DNA of 64,000 bases from Desulfocurvibacter africanus subsp. africanus DSM 2603 (GCF_000422545.1 NZ_AULZ01000010.1:62001-126000); one strand, 5' to 3'; shown: positions 8,156 to 18,846, counted from the first letter of the stretch. Numbers and translations: made by a program. Notes: generated from the letters alone by a model not told the origin.

Positions 8156-9582
8156 CCGCGCAGTCTCCCTTCAGGCTGGGCCGCCACGTAGTCGAGGACG
8201 GCGTCGTCGTTCATGAGGATCTGAGAGCCGGTCGCGAGGATGTCGCACGTCCCGCGCCTGGGGCAGTCGTCGCAGCCTTCCACGCCGATGTGCTCGTCCG
8301 TGGCCACTGCAGCGGCGCGGCGGCACTTGCGCAGGGCGTCAAGGAGAGCACGGACACCTTCGGGCAGTTCCGCCGGCTTGGCCTGCTCGGCCTGGCTAGG
8401 CTGGTTGCCTTCGACAGGCGCGGAGGCCGGGACCTGCACCGGGGCCGATGTGCCGGCGTTGCGCAGGGCCTGCTTGCGCACGTGGAAAGGCAGGGCTTCG
8501 AGCATGAACTCCTCCACGAGGGCCGCGCTTCCGCCCTTTTCCAGGTCGCCAAGGTCGCCCAGGTCCTTGCCCAGGCGGGCCGGGACAGGCGTGCGCACGG
8601 TCTGCGGGTAGTTGGTGTGCCAGAAGTGGCGATTTGTTGCGCCGGCCTTGTCCGTGTCCAGGGCGCAGGCGATGCAGTCGGCGCGGGTCAGGACCCCGTG
8701 CGTGCGCGTGTCCGGCCTGGCCGTGGCCGAGCCGGTGGCCACCACGCCGATGCGGTACTTGCGGCCGATCTGCCAGCCGAGCACGCCGTCGCGCTCGGTT
8801 TCGACCACGAACCAGATGCGCCAGGCCGGGTTGCCATAGAGGTAGAGCACGGGCATGCCGCCCTCCAGGCCCATGTAGCGCAGGCCAGGCTTTCCGCCTG
8901 GGCGCTGCTCCGGATTCGGTCTGCGGATCTTCACGGCCACGACCTTGCCGTCGAGCACGTAAGGCAGCACCAGCCCCTGCGGAATCCAGAAGCGCTTGGG
9001 CTTGCCGTCCTTGCGCAGCTCCGTGGGCAGGCCCCAGGACTCCCGCGGCGAGTACTTGTCCGTGGGTAGCCAACCCAGGCGGCACAGTCGCGCCGTGTCC
9101 ACTTCGATGGACCAGCGAGCGAGCATGGTGCGCAGATCCGGGGACTGCATGAGCCTATCGGAGCAGGTGGACACGAGCTTTTCGGCGCGCTCCAGCCAGG
9201 AATCCACGGCAGGCCGGACCATGCGGGGCGTCCACTCCGGACGCGGCGCGGGAACGCGCGGAGCCGCCTGCCGCTGGCCGAGTTCCGCGCTGGGCGCGAA
9301 ACGGTCGCGGAACTCGCGGAAGCCGTCATCGTCGTCGCCGTCGCGGCCGGCCAAGCGGTTGAAGATGTGGATCAGGTCGCCATGCTCGCCGCAGGAGAAG
9401 CAGCTGCCGGAGTCCTTGGCGTAGTCGTAGTGGAACGCGCCGCCGGGAGTGCTCTCGACATGGAACGGGCAGTGCGAGGCGATCAGCGATCCCTTGCACC
9501 CGCGCGTGTCCACGCCCTGGAGCATTTGCAGCGCCACCGCGCGGCAGCCATCAGGGCCAAGCCATTCGAGCGCCTTAGCCAT
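8152..9582 (-). CDS. phage DNA primase with CHC2 zinc finger and Toprim-like region
   Basis: 476 residues. The CHC2 zinc site is visible as C38, H41, C61 and C64 (SHCPFH ... CFSCGEHGD). The central part (PQGLVLPYVLDGKVVAVKIRR; LYLYGNP; CIACALDTDKAGA) fits a Toprim-type catalytic domain with the DTDKAG acidic motif. It would lay RNA primers on the phage template. AAGGAGGGG precedes the ATG. Upstream lies the repeat-rich presumed origin and then the helicase gene. Confidence 0.88.
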   Translation of the reverse strand: MAKALEWLGPDGCRAVALQMLQGVDTRGCKGSLIASHCPFHVESTPGGAFHYDYAKDSGSCFSCGEHGDLIHIFNRLAGRDGDDDDGFREFRDRFAPSAELGQRQAAPRVPAPRPEWTPRMVRPAVDSWLERAEKLVSTCSDRLMQSPDLRTMLARWSIEVDTARLCRLGWLPTDKYSPRESWGLPTELRKDGKPKRFWIPQGLVLPYVLDGKVVAVKIRRPNPEQRPGGKPGLRYMGLEGGMPVLYLYGNPAWRIWFVVETERDGVLGWQIGRKYRIGVVATGSATARPDTRTHGVLTRADCIACALDTDKAGATNRHFWHTNYPQTVRTPVPARLGKDLGDLGDLEKGGSAALVEEFMLEALPFHVRKQALRNAGTSAPVQVPASAPVEGNQPSQAEQAKPAELPEGVRALLDALRKCRRAAAVATDEHIGVEGCDDCPRRGTCDILATGSQILMNDDAVLDYVAAQPEGRLRG

Positions 9583-9640
9583 GCTCGCCCCTCCTTAAGC
9601 CGGAGGCAAAGCCTCGCAGGGTCGAAAGGCGAGGGGACAT

Positions 9641-9969
9641 GGCCGGGCTTAGACCATTGGAATTAGCTGGAACTAATTGTAATGCCTGCATAAAAGTGAC
9701 CACGGCTAGACCATCTTAGACCGTTGAATTCCAGGCCTTAGACCTTGGAGCCCAACAGTGGCGCGGGTTCTTAGACCAAATCGACCTTGGGTGTCGCCGG
9801 GGCAACTCTTTCTATAAGCGTTTATTATTATCTTCATTCTTCTTTTCCTTCTTCTTCTTGTAGAAAGGTCTAAAAGGTCTAAATGGTCTAAGGTGAAGAA
9901 GTAAGTTGCCGCCGTTGCTTAGGATTTTTTCGCGCCCTCCCTTAGACCAGCCTTAGAGGGTTGGTCTGG
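9641..9969. repeat. cluster of TTAGACC repeats, candidate replication origin (iterons)
   Basis: The 396-base gap between primase and helicase holds at least eight exact copies of TTAGACC or its complement. Forward copies are at 9649, 9716, 9738, 9771 and 9942, with a CTAGACC variant at 9706. Three inverted copies, GGTCTAA at 9867, 9876 and 9885, repeat at an exact 9-bp period. A pyrimidine- and AT-rich tract (about 9807-9860) lies between the two groups. Iterons plus an easily melted tract beside primase and helicase genes are the usual picture of a phage origin. Confidence 0.65.
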
Positions 9970-9978
9970 TGGGCTAAG

Positions 9979-11703
9979 CTAGAACGGGCGTTCGCCCGAA
10001 AGCTGTCTCTGCCCCTCGCCCTGAAGCCAGCGCGCGTCCACGGTCACCGCGTAATTGACCACGTTCTTGGGCGGGACCTGCCGCAGGCGGGCCTTGATGT
10101 CCGTGCCGAAGGTGCGCTGTTTCGGCACGTGCTCCTCGTCCACGCCCTCCTCCTCCATGCACCAAGCCTTGAACGCAGCGTGCAGGTCCTTCATCTGGGT
10201 CTTGCCCTCGCCCACCACGCAAGCCTGCTCCAGGAACGAACCGATCAGGTCCTGCGAAGCCTGGTAGTCCTTGGTCTCCTGGGACACTCGATCCGGGATG
10301 GGGAATGGCAGGCCCTGGGCGTGCAGCTCGAAGACACGCCTGGCGCAGCGCGCCACATAGGCCAGGATGCCCGAGCGCTCGGCCCAGAGCAGGTTTTCCA
10401 TGACCTTGTGCGGCTTGGCCTCGAAGACGAACTCCGGGTTGGCTCCATCGGGCGGCTTGACTCCCTTGAGCACGAAGCAGCCGTCGAAGGGGATCACGCG
10501 CAAGCGGGCGTAGAAGGCTGGGTCGTTGCCGCGCGACTTGGGCATTTCGTTGGCGTGCACGACGAGCTTGGCCGTGGCCGGGAACTCAAGCTGGTCCTGG
10601 CCGTACATGCCGCGACCGACGATCTTGTCCGAGCCGCCCGAGTACTGCTTGATGGCGCCGATGACGAACTTGGTGCCTTTCTCCGGCTCGGGGAAAACGG
10701 CCATGCGCGTGTAACGCATGCGCATGAGGTCCGGCGTGGGGCCGGCTGAGTTGCGCATGCGCCCGTTGTCGAGGAGCATCTCCACCGGCAGCTGCACCGC
10801 GTACTCGCCGAGTATCTTGGCCAGGGTGCTGAAGATGACCGACTTGGCGTTGTTGCCCACCTTGCCGTACGCGCAGTAGAAATCCTTGTAGCTGGACAGG
10901 CCCGTGGCCATGTAGCCCACGATCAGGTCGAAGTACTCGCGCCAGTCCTTGTCGTAGCAGCTGGCCTTGTCGAGGGTGTCCTCCCACACCGGGGCCACGA
11001 TGTGCAGGCCGTGGAACTCCACCGGGCTGGCCTTGGTCAGGTACAGATCCGGCCGGCCCTTGAAGGTCTTGCCCGTCTCAAGGTCGATAACGCAGTTCGC
11101 GGCCACGAACAGATTCGGATGCTGCTCCCACTCGTCGCCCTTGATGGCGATGGTCGCATCCTGGCCAGGCTCGCCCGAGGCCGCGAAGTCGAAAACCTTG
11201 TCGATGTAGCCCGAGTCGCAGAGCTTGGTGGCTTGCTTCTCGTAAAGCTTTTTGCGCGCGAGCATCTTCTTGGCGTCGTTCTTCGCGCCAAGATCCAGGA
11301 GATCTTGATACTCCTTGTGCAGGCTGGCCGCCCTTCGGCGGTAGACCTCGGCCAGCTCCGGCACGCGACGGCGATAGCTGAGCGTGCCGTCCTCGATCCA
11401 GCGCTGGCAGTTGTAGCGGTAGGGCTTCTTGGTCGTGCGGTCGTAGAGGAGCTTATCTTGGAAGAGCTTGGCCACCAGGCGGGCGTTGCCGAGCTGCTCC
11501 AGGCCATTCTCCACGACCTCGTCCACGTCGGCGAAGGTGATCTCCGGCGCGGCCGGCTCCGGCTCGACCTCGGCCTTGGGCGGGTACTGCTCGGCCTCGG
11601 CCGCTGCCTGCGCGGCAATCTCGGCGTCGAGCGCTTCCATCTCGTCGATGTAAGGCACGAGTTCATCGTCACCGGGCGGCGGCGGTAGGCGGTCGTTAGA
11701 CAT
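9979..11703 (-). CDS. D5/P4-like superfamily 3 replicative helicase
   Basis: 574 residues from the ATG at 11703 (a GTG four codons earlier is possible). The ATP-binding loop reads YGKVGNNAKS, a variant of the SF3 GxGxNGKS motif with Ala for Gly. Downstream are the sensor-like VVHANEMPKS and ARLRVIPFDGCF, typical of D5/P4-family phage helicases, and a C-terminal winged-helix-like part. The N-terminus (about residues 1-65) is acidic and Pro/Ala-rich. It probably binds the TTAGACC repeats that follow its stop codon and unwinds the origin for the primase. Confidence 0.87.
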   Translation of the reverse strand: MSNDRLPPPPGDDELVPYIDEMEALDAEIAAQAAAEAEQYPPKAEVEPEPAAPEITFADVDEVVENGLEQLGNARLVAKLFQDKLLYDRTTKKPYRYNCQRWIEDGTLSYRRRVPELAEVYRRRAASLHKEYQDLLDLGAKNDAKKMLARKKLYEKQATKLCDSGYIDKVFDFAASGEPGQDATIAIKGDEWEQHPNLFVAANCVIDLETGKTFKGRPDLYLTKASPVEFHGLHIVAPVWEDTLDKASCYDKDWREYFDLIVGYMATGLSSYKDFYCAYGKVGNNAKSVIFSTLAKILGEYAVQLPVEMLLDNGRMRNSAGPTPDLMRMRYTRMAVFPEPEKGTKFVIGAIKQYSGGSDKIVGRGMYGQDQLEFPATAKLVVHANEMPKSRGNDPAFYARLRVIPFDGCFVLKGVKPPDGANPEFVFEAKPHKVMENLLWAERSGILAYVARCARRVFELHAQGLPFPIPDRVSQETKDYQASQDLIGSFLEQACVVGEGKTQMKDLHAAFKAWCMEEEGVDEEHVPKQRTFGTDIKARLRQVPPKNVVNYAVTVDARWLQGEGQRQLSGERPF

Positions 11704-12176
11704 GCGCGCCCCCACAATGAGCCGGCCGAAGGATGTTCACCATGGGCGTACAAACGGCTATAGAGCCAGGGCTGGCGAGGAGATTTCCAGATTTCCAAAT
11801 TATTATTTTGATTCCGCGCGCCAAAATCTTGCGGTCGATAGCTCCCGTATGGAGACCCCCCCGCCGGGAGGACCCACGACCGCAGGAGCAGACAGCGAAC
11901 GCAGCCTGGCCCTTTAGACCTTTGCGTGGGTTCCCCTTAAGAGGGGAAGGGGGAGGAGGAGGCGTGGGGGTAATTGAGTGGTACGCGACCGAAGACGGTC
12001 GCGACTGAAGATCATAGATGCCGACGAAGGGGGAAGAAGCGCAAACTCCCACAGCTGACTCCCGCATGATATGGGGTCAAACGTGGGGTCAAAACACGGT
12101 GAATTTTGAGGGCTAGCGGTGCTTATCGGTGCAGGCGCAACCGAGTAAACAAAGGGGTATCGCCGTCCTCGTTGCA
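11704..12176. other. prophage right-end non-coding stretch
   Basis: No convincing gene is seen. A minus-strand frame across it is Pro-rich and of poor quality. It contains a GCGACC...GGTCGC hairpin (11985-12002), a purine-rich tract (about 11938-11970) and two nearby GGGGTCAAA copies close to the attachment site, the latter echoed to the right of the tRNA fragment near 12292. Confidence 0.4.
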
Positions 12177-12232
12177 GTCCCCTACGGCCTCTCACGCCGA
12201 TAACACCGGTTCAAACCCGGTTGGGGACGCCA
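12177..12232 (+). pseudogene. 3' fragment of tRNA-Glu(CTC), prophage attachment site (attR-like)
   Basis: From 12184 the sequence is a perfect tRNA-Glu 3' half. The anticodon arm has loop CTCTCAC and anticodon CTC (12191-12193), then a 4-base variable loop, a T arm (12205-12221, 5 bp), an acceptor strand TGGGGAC and encoded GCCA ending at 12232. The D arm is absent. Six bases GTCCCC at 12177-12182 could still pair with GGGGAC at 12223-12228. The fragment marks the phage-chromosome junction; the complete tRNA gene should sit at the other end, left of the window. Confidence 0.8.
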
Positions 12233-12296
12233 AGAAATTCAAGGTGTTAGACACACAGACACCTTAGACATACTTCCAGGGTCAAATCCTGGGGTC

Positions 12297-12335
12297 AAAA
12301 CGCTCCGAGCTTCCACCTCGGAGCGTTTTCTTTTT
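12297..12335. terminator. intrinsic terminator after the tRNA-Glu fragment
   Basis: CGCTCCGAG (12301-12309) pairs with CTCGGAGCG (12317-12325), with AAAA before and TTTTCTTTTT after, so it can work in both directions. On the plus strand it would have ended the original tRNA-Glu transcript; on the minus strand it follows the small frame ending at 12334. Confidence 0.85.
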
Positions 12336-12699
12336 ACGCGGGCTCGCTCACAGGCAAACGGGTCACCCTGCCCTCACCAAAAGCCCGCTTCATTGCCTCT
12401 CTCGTATTCGCCAGATCACCCTCCCAGCGATTCCATGTAACGCTCAGTCGTTGTCGGCCACTCCATGTTTTTACTTTTTCCAATTCCATGTCAGACGTCG
12501 AAAAACCTATTTCTAATATTTCTGAGCTCGCCGGAAGCAATCCGCGCCAAGGCGCTCCCGGAGATGCTTGTCCTGGACCGGCACTACTTCTCCGGCAACG
12601 GTTGCGGGATATCGCCCCACTCCAGGTCGATCCGTAGCGTCTTGGCGCCTCCTTGAGATGGGACTTCACTCCGCGTGGCTTATAAAGATAGCATTTCAA
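12334..12699 (-). CDS. uncertain small ORF at the chromosome-prophage border
   Basis: 121 codons, ATG at 12699. The C-terminal half (DMELEKVKTWSGRQRLSV..., then EGDLANTREAMKRAFGEG) looks protein-like. The N-terminal half is Arg/Pro/Ser-rich and doubtful, and the other two frames on this strand also show short coding-like pieces. That would fit a decayed gene with frameshifts. The stop abuts a terminator. No family is recognised. Confidence 0.25.
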   Translation of the reverse strand: MKCYLYKPRGVKSHLKEAPRRYGSTWSGAISRNRCRRSSAGPGQASPGAPWRGLLPASSEILEIGFSTSDMELEKVKTWSGRQRLSVTWNRWEGDLANTREAMKRAFGEGRVTRLPVSEPA

Positions 12700-12785
12700 G
12701 CCAGGAGCATTATAACGATATTGAATTCCTATTGCTGCCCATTAAGAGGCGCATGCCCCCGGAAGATGGGGCAAGGGAGGTCGTT

Positions 12786-13394
12786 ATGAAGCGAAGGAAC
12801 ATGTTGGCGGGGCTTGCGGCTTTCACGGCCGGGCTGGTGGTTGCTCCAGGCGCGCTGCTCGCCAGGGGAATGCGTGGAATGGGCATGGGTGGCGGCATGA
12901 TGGGCCACGGCCCCATGGGCCATGGCGGAACCGTTAGTATTCCCGAGAAGTTGCCTGCGCCCACGGACGAAAGCTGGGTGGAAGGGCTGCGCGAACTCCT
13001 GGTCTGGGAGCGGCATTCTCGGGTTCAGTATGAGGCTGACGTAGGCAAGTTCGGCGCGCACATGCCCTACAGCATGATCATCCAGCAGGAGTACAACCAC
13101 ATCGCTTGGCTAACTTCCCTCTTCGCGGCCTATGGGCTCCATCCCGGCGACACGGTCCAGCCCACCGTCGAAACGCGGTCCCTGGCTGAGGCCTACGCGG
13201 TCGGGCTTCAGCTCGAAACCAGCCTCGCAGGCAAGTACGAAACGCTCTTGGTCGGATCAGCGGAGCCGACCACGACCCAAGTCTTGAACTTGGCTCTGAC
13301 CCAGACCCGTATGCACGAGCATATGTTCGGCAGGGCCGGGTGGATGGGCGGCATGGGCATGGGCGGCATGCTCGACCCAGATTCGGGCTGGTAG
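12786..13394 (+). CDS. exported ferritin-like (DUF2202-type) protein with Met/Gly/His-rich tails
   Basis: 202 residues. It starts MKRRNMLAGLAAF, an Arg-Arg signal sequence suggesting export, possibly by Tat. Next comes a Met/Gly/His-rich segment (about residues 29-48), then a helical core with metal-ligand-like residues (ELLVWERH near 70-77, QQEYNHIAW, LQLETSLAGKYE, TRMHEHMFG) of the ferritin-like four-helix fold, and a second Met/Gly-rich tail. ATG at 12786 with GGGAGG upstream is preferred over the in-frame start 37 codons earlier. A role in metal or oxygen handling is inferred; substrate unknown. Confidence 0.7.
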   Translation: MKRRNMLAGLAAFTAGLVVAPGALLARGMRGMGMGGGMMGHGPMGHGGTVSIPEKLPAPTDESWVEGLRELLVWERHSRVQYEADVGKFGAHMPYSMIIQQEYNHIAWLTSLFAAYGLHPGDTVQPTVETRSLAEAYAVGLQLETSLAGKYETLLVGSAEPTTTQVLNLALTQTRMHEHMFGRAGWMGGMGMGGMLDPDSGW

Positions 13395-13538
13395 AAGCGA
13401 GTCGCCCACCCGTCCACCCGAGGTGCGACCAGGGCCGATCCATGCCGTCTGCCGTACTGCTGGGGCCGGGGGATGATCACTCCCGGCCGCCGGAGGCTTT
13501 CTTGACTCTAACCCACTTAGGCGTGGAGGCTTGCCATT

Positions 13539-13952
13539 TTACTGCACACCTTTGTCGCGCAGAAATTCGCCAAGCTCCACATCCGTGCCGCGGATGTGCT
13601 TGAGCAGCCAGTCCTCCAGATAGTCGAGCACCACGGGAGCCAAGTTCTGTTCCTGGTTGGAGGAGGTATAGGCGAGAAGAAAGTCGATACTTCTGTCGAT
13701 GAACTCGCGGTGCTCGAGACGGTGCTCCGCCCTGGCGGGATAAGCGTGCTCGTCCATGAGCCGCTCTTCGGTAGAGAAATGGTATGCAGTGTAGTCGCTC
13801 AGGCCCGTGATGATGTCGGAGAGAACATCTTTTTCTCGGCCTAGCATGTAGGCGCGAAACAATTCGTTGACCATGGACACGAGGCGTTCATGCTGGGCGT
13901 CGATTTCGGCCACGCCCACACAGAAGTCGCTGCACCAGGTGATTTTGCCCAT
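13539..13952 (-). CDS. bacteriohemerythrin
   Basis: 137 residues, standard single-domain length. All seven di-iron ligands can be matched: H21, H58, E62, H77, H81, H119 and D124. The protein binds O2 reversibly and in anaerobes is thought to buffer or deliver oxygen. The start at 13952 is chosen because GGAGGA lies at the right distance; an upstream ATG would add 16 residues. It is convergent with the ferritin-like gene, so the two sit together but are not co-transcribed. Confidence 0.93.
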   Translation of the reverse strand: MGKITWCSDFCVGVAEIDAQHERLVSMVNELFRAYMLGREKDVLSDIITGLSDYTAYHFSTEERLMDEHAYPARAEHRLEHREFIDRSIDFLLAYTSSNQEQNLAPVVLDYLEDWLLKHIRGTDVELGEFLRDKGVQ

Positions 13953-14021
13953 ATATCCATCCTCCATGACGGCCTCGCGTATGGGCAAACCTAGCAGCAT
14001 CGCGGCCGAGCCGCAATGCGC

Positions 14022-14783
14022 TCACCTGCCGCCGTTGCGGTAGCCGTGGGCGAATTGCGGATCGTACAATTTGGACCTGGCCTCGCCCGCCGATTCGCCC
14101 GGTAACACCAGGAACACGGCCTGACGGCCGATGTTCGCGGCCCGGACAGCCTCGGCCATATCCGCCAGGGTGGTGCGCAGCGTTTCGCCTCCAGGCCAGC
14201 CGACCTTGTGGCCGACGACGACGGTAGTTTCAGGCGCATAGCCACCCGCCAGCAGCTCATCGCGCAAGCGCGGCGCGTCGGCGGCCGAGAGATACACGGC
14301 CATGGCGGCGCCGTGGGTCGCCAAACCGGCCAGAGCTTCGCTCTCCGGCACGGGCGTGCGGCCGGCCAAGCGGGTGATGACCAGTGTCTGCGTAACTTCG
14401 GGCACGGTAAAGGAAACCCTGGCCTCGGCCGCTGCGGCAAAGGCGGCGCTGACGCCGGGCACGACTTCCCAGGCAATGCCGTCGCGGTCCAGCAGCAGCG
14501 CCTGCTCGCGCACAGCGCCATACAGGGCGGGATCGCCCGTGTGCACGCGCGCGGCGCTCTTCCCGGCGTTCACGGCCTCGACCAGCAATGCGTGGGTCTG
14601 CTCCAGTGTCAGACCCGAAGAATCGATCACCTTGGCCTCGGGGCGTGCGTGGGCCACGACTCCGGTCGGCACCAGGGAGCCGGCGTAGAGCACCAGACCG
14701 GCCTCGGCGATTATGCGGGCAGCCTTGATGGTGAGCAGTTCCGGGTCGCCGGGACCCGCGCCGATGAAATAGACTATGCCCAT
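14022..14783 (-). CDS. cobM: precorrin-4/cobalt-precorrin-4 C11-methyltransferase
   Basis: 253 residues. It begins MGIVYFIGAGPGDPELLT, the SAM-methyltransferase (tetrapyrrole methylase) signature, and contains VHTGDPALYGAVREQ and VPGVSAAFAAAA, diagnostic of CobM/CbiF. It methylates C11 in the anaerobic cobalamin pathway. The ATG at 14783 is preceded by AGGAAT. The gene is 27 bases after the exchanger gene, so prfC, exchanger and cobM likely form one transcript. Confidence 0.93.
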   Translation of the reverse strand: MGIVYFIGAGPGDPELLTIKAARIIAEAGLVLYAGSLVPTGVVAHARPEAKVIDSSGLTLEQTHALLVEAVNAGKSAARVHTGDPALYGAVREQALLLDRDGIAWEVVPGVSAAFAAAAEARVSFTVPEVTQTLVITRLAGRTPVPESEALAGLATHGAAMAVYLSAADAPRLRDELLAGGYAPETTVVVGHKVGWPGGETLRTTLADMAEAVRAANIGRQAVFLVLPGESAGEARSKLYDPQFAHGYRNGGR

Positions 14784-14810
14784 GGTCAATTCCTGTCTGT
14801 GCAAGCGGCC

Positions 14811-15715
14811 TTAAAAGCCGAGGGCATAGTGCGTGGTTACACCGGCCATGGCCAGCCACAGGTTGGTGATGTTGGAGACCGTGATGTTGAGGATCGCGGC
14901 AAGCGGCCTTCTGCGGCGTAGCAGGCTCAGGGTGGACTTGAATTCGGGCCAGCTGGTCAGCGTGGCCAGCACGAAAAAGCCGATGAGGCCCTTGGGCGCT
15001 TGGGAGTGCTGGGCCGTGAAGGTCACAATGGGGTCCAGGAAGTAGCCGGCGGCTATAACCACCAGACCCGCGGGGACGAGCCAGACCTTGGGCAGGGCTT
15101 CCTCGCCATGATGCTCCACGCCGGGCTCGGGCGGACGAAGGAAAAAGAAGCCGAAGCTTACGGCCGCAGCCACCAGCAACCACAGCCACATGGACAAACC
15201 AGCCAGGAAGAAGCTGACTGCGGTCAAGGCGGTGCACAGGATGCAGAGCAAGGTGTAGCGCGGCCGCGTGCGGGAAACGGCGGCCATGGTGCCCGTGAGC
15301 AAGCCGGCGGCCAGCAGCATGAGTGGGTTGACCACGTTGGAGCCCAGCGGCGTGCTGGCGGCGAAGAGCACGTCCCCGGCCAGCAGTCCCACCAGCAGGC
15401 ACAGAGCCTCGGGGCCGTTGGTGATGAAACCGACCATGGTGCCCAGGCCACGAATATCCTTGATGCTCTCTATGAGCACCTCGATGGAAGCGCCCACGAG
15501 GAACATGACCAGCACGATGCCGGCCGCGCCCATGAAGGCCATGGTCATGTTGCCGCCCGTGATCAAAGCCGAGACGATGAAGAAAGTGGGCACGAGCAGC
15601 CAGGCGGCCGCGTCCAGGGGCTCGAACATGTTGATGCCCGACAGGTGCGTGAAGCTGAGCGGCGAGACCTTGCGCGGCTTGCGGCCCGTGTTGCGCGGGG
15701 TGCTGTCGGTTCCTG

Positions 15716-15719
<4 letters not shown>
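14811..15719 (-). CDS. CaCA-superfamily (NCX-type) cation exchanger-like membrane protein
   Basis: 302 residues from the GTG at 15719, which overlaps the prfC stop (GTGA) and has GGGAG upstream. It has about ten hydrophobic segments in two halves. Each half has an alpha-repeat-like core with a Pro-Glu pair: [13 protein letters not shown] followed by [11 protein letters not shown], and [15 protein letters not shown] followed by [11 protein letters not shown]. This is the layout of sodium/calcium exchangers. The ion is unknown. Its place between prfC and cobM, with cbiET next, raises the thought of cobalt or another cation linked to cobalamin synthesis, but nothing in the sequence proves it. 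Confidence 0.75.
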
Positions 15720-17335
<1,616 letters not shown>

Positions 17336-17607
17336 ATATGGCTCCGTATGCCTGGTCGTGATTTTGAATTCGGCGCACCGAAGGGTTGCAGGTCCCGCCT
17401 GAGCGTTTCCCGCAAGGGCGGCGGGCGGGGCGACGGGGAATATTTTGGCAGGCGCCGGTTTTGCCGCGCGCCTTTGGGATCCATCGCAGAAGGCAGTTAA
17501 TAATCACTGGTTGGCTGGTCGTCAACGCGAAGACAAATCAGGACAGGCAAATCGATTCGAGTGGACCAGGTCGAGACGGCCAAGTCGGACAAGGCGGGCA
17601 GGTCAGA

Positions 17608-18846
17608 CTACGGCTTGACGCCCCGCAGGATGAACACCGGGTTCAGGCCCTCCAGCCGCATGTCGCCCGCCAGCGGCTTGGACCGGCAGCACGAGAGTTG
17701 GGTCACGTCCGTCTTCCAGCCGAGCGAATCCAGGTAAGCCTTGGCGCGGGACAGACCGTCCAGCAGCACGAGGTTGGCCACCAGGATGCCGCCTGACGCA
17801 AGGCGCGCGCAGGCCAGCTCCAGGGGCCGCGTGTCGCGCGACAAGCCGCCGCCGAAGAATACTCGGTCCGGGTCCGGCAGGCTGGCCATGGCCTCGGTCA
17901 AGTCCCCTTGCACCGGTTCCACGCTGAAGGCGTGCGTGCGCCGGATGTTCTCGCGGATGCGTTCCATGCGCCCGGCGTCGCGCTCCACAGCCAGGATACG
18001 GCCGCGCTCCATGAGCGCCGCGGCCTCGATGGACACCGCACCGCTGCCCGCGCCAAGGTCCCACAACGTGCCGTCCGCCGGCAGCGACAGGGCCGCCAGA
18101 CTGGCCGCGCGCACCGGGGCCTTGGTGATCAGCCCGCCTGGGGACAGGGATTCATCCGGCAGTCCCAGGCGCAGGGGCAATTCTGGAGCGCGCTCGCATT
18201 CCAGGATGACGAGGTTGAGCGGCGCGAAATCCAGGCCGGCTGCCTCGGTCAGGGTATAACGGCCCACGCGTTCGTCGGGCTCATGCAGGTTTTCCAGCAC
18301 GTGCATGCCGAAAGCCTCGGCCCCGCGCTCCAGCAGTCGGCGGGCGATGGCCGCCGGCGTATTCGTCGCGTCCGTGTACACGGCGACCCTTGGTCGGCGG
18401 GACAAGGCGGCGAAGAGCGGGATCCAGTCGGAGCGGCCGTGCAGGGACACGGCCGGGATGTCCTCCCAGGCGATCTTGAGCCGGGCGGCCGCGGCCTGCA
18501 GAGCAGTGATGCCCGGATGAATGCGCACCTTGTCCGCTCCCAGAGCTTCCACCAGGCGGCGGCCGATGCCAAAGAAAAGCGGATCGCCGTCGGCCAGCAC
18601 GACCACGTGCAAGCTCAGACTCTGGTTACGCTCGATGGCCTCGATCACAGCCGACAAAGGCGAGACGATCTCGATCTTTTGGGCCGGATGGCCAAGGTAG
18701 CGAGCGAGCATGCGCCTGCCTCCCACAAGTACGTTGGCCTTGCGCACCACGTCATACACGTGGCGGCACATGTGGCCTTCGGTGAGACCCGCGCCGATGA
18801 TCTCCACCGGAGGTTGAGGCGAGGGGGTCGCGTGCGCTTCTTGCAT
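17608..18846 (-). CDS. cbiET: bifunctional precorrin-6B C5,15-methyltransferase / decarboxylase
   Basis: 412 residues from the ATG at 18846 (a TTG twelve codons upstream is possible but its Shine-Dalgarno is too close). The N-terminal half is a CbiE-type methylase (EIIGAGLTEGHMC; VVLADGDPLFFGIGRRL). From about residue 235 a CbiT domain follows with the SAM site LWDLGAGSGAVSIEAA. It methylates C5 and C15 and decarboxylates the acetate side chain in cobalamin synthesis. It is on the same strand as cobM. Confidence 0.93.
   Translation of the reverse strand: MQEAHATPSPQPPVEIIGAGLTEGHMCRHVYDVVRKANVLVGGRRMLARYLGHPAQKIEIVSPLSAVIEAIERNQSLSLHVVVLADGDPLFFGIGRRLVEALGADKVRIHPGITALQAAAARLKIAWEDIPAVSLHGRSDWIPLFAALSRRPRVAVYTDATNTPAAIARRLLERGAEAFGMHVLENLHEPDERVGRYTLTEAAGLDFAPLNLVILECERAPELPLRLGLPDESLSPGGLITKAPVRAASLAALSLPADGTLWDLGAGSGAVSIEAAALMERGRILAVERDAGRMERIRENIRRTHAFSVEPVQGDLTEAMASLPDPDRVFFGGGLSRDTRPLELACARLASGGILVANLVLLDGLSRAKAYLDSLGWKTDVTQLSCCRSKPLAGDMRLEGLNPVFILRGVKP

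Larger units (their letters stand above)
1..12232 (-). mobile_element. prophage, right part (left end outside window)
   Basis: A continuous minus-strand run of phage genes: helicase, primase, terminase small and large subunits, gpW-like, portal, protease-capsid fusion and decoration protein. Most join by short overlaps of the ATGA type. The packaging genes are of the lambda terminase / lambda-portal type. The right boundary is set by a 3' tRNA-Glu fragment ending at 12232, after which a terminator and ordinary chromosomal genes follow. No integrase, tail or lysis gene is in view, so those must lie to the left. Whether it is intact cannot be judged from this part. Confidence 0.9.
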
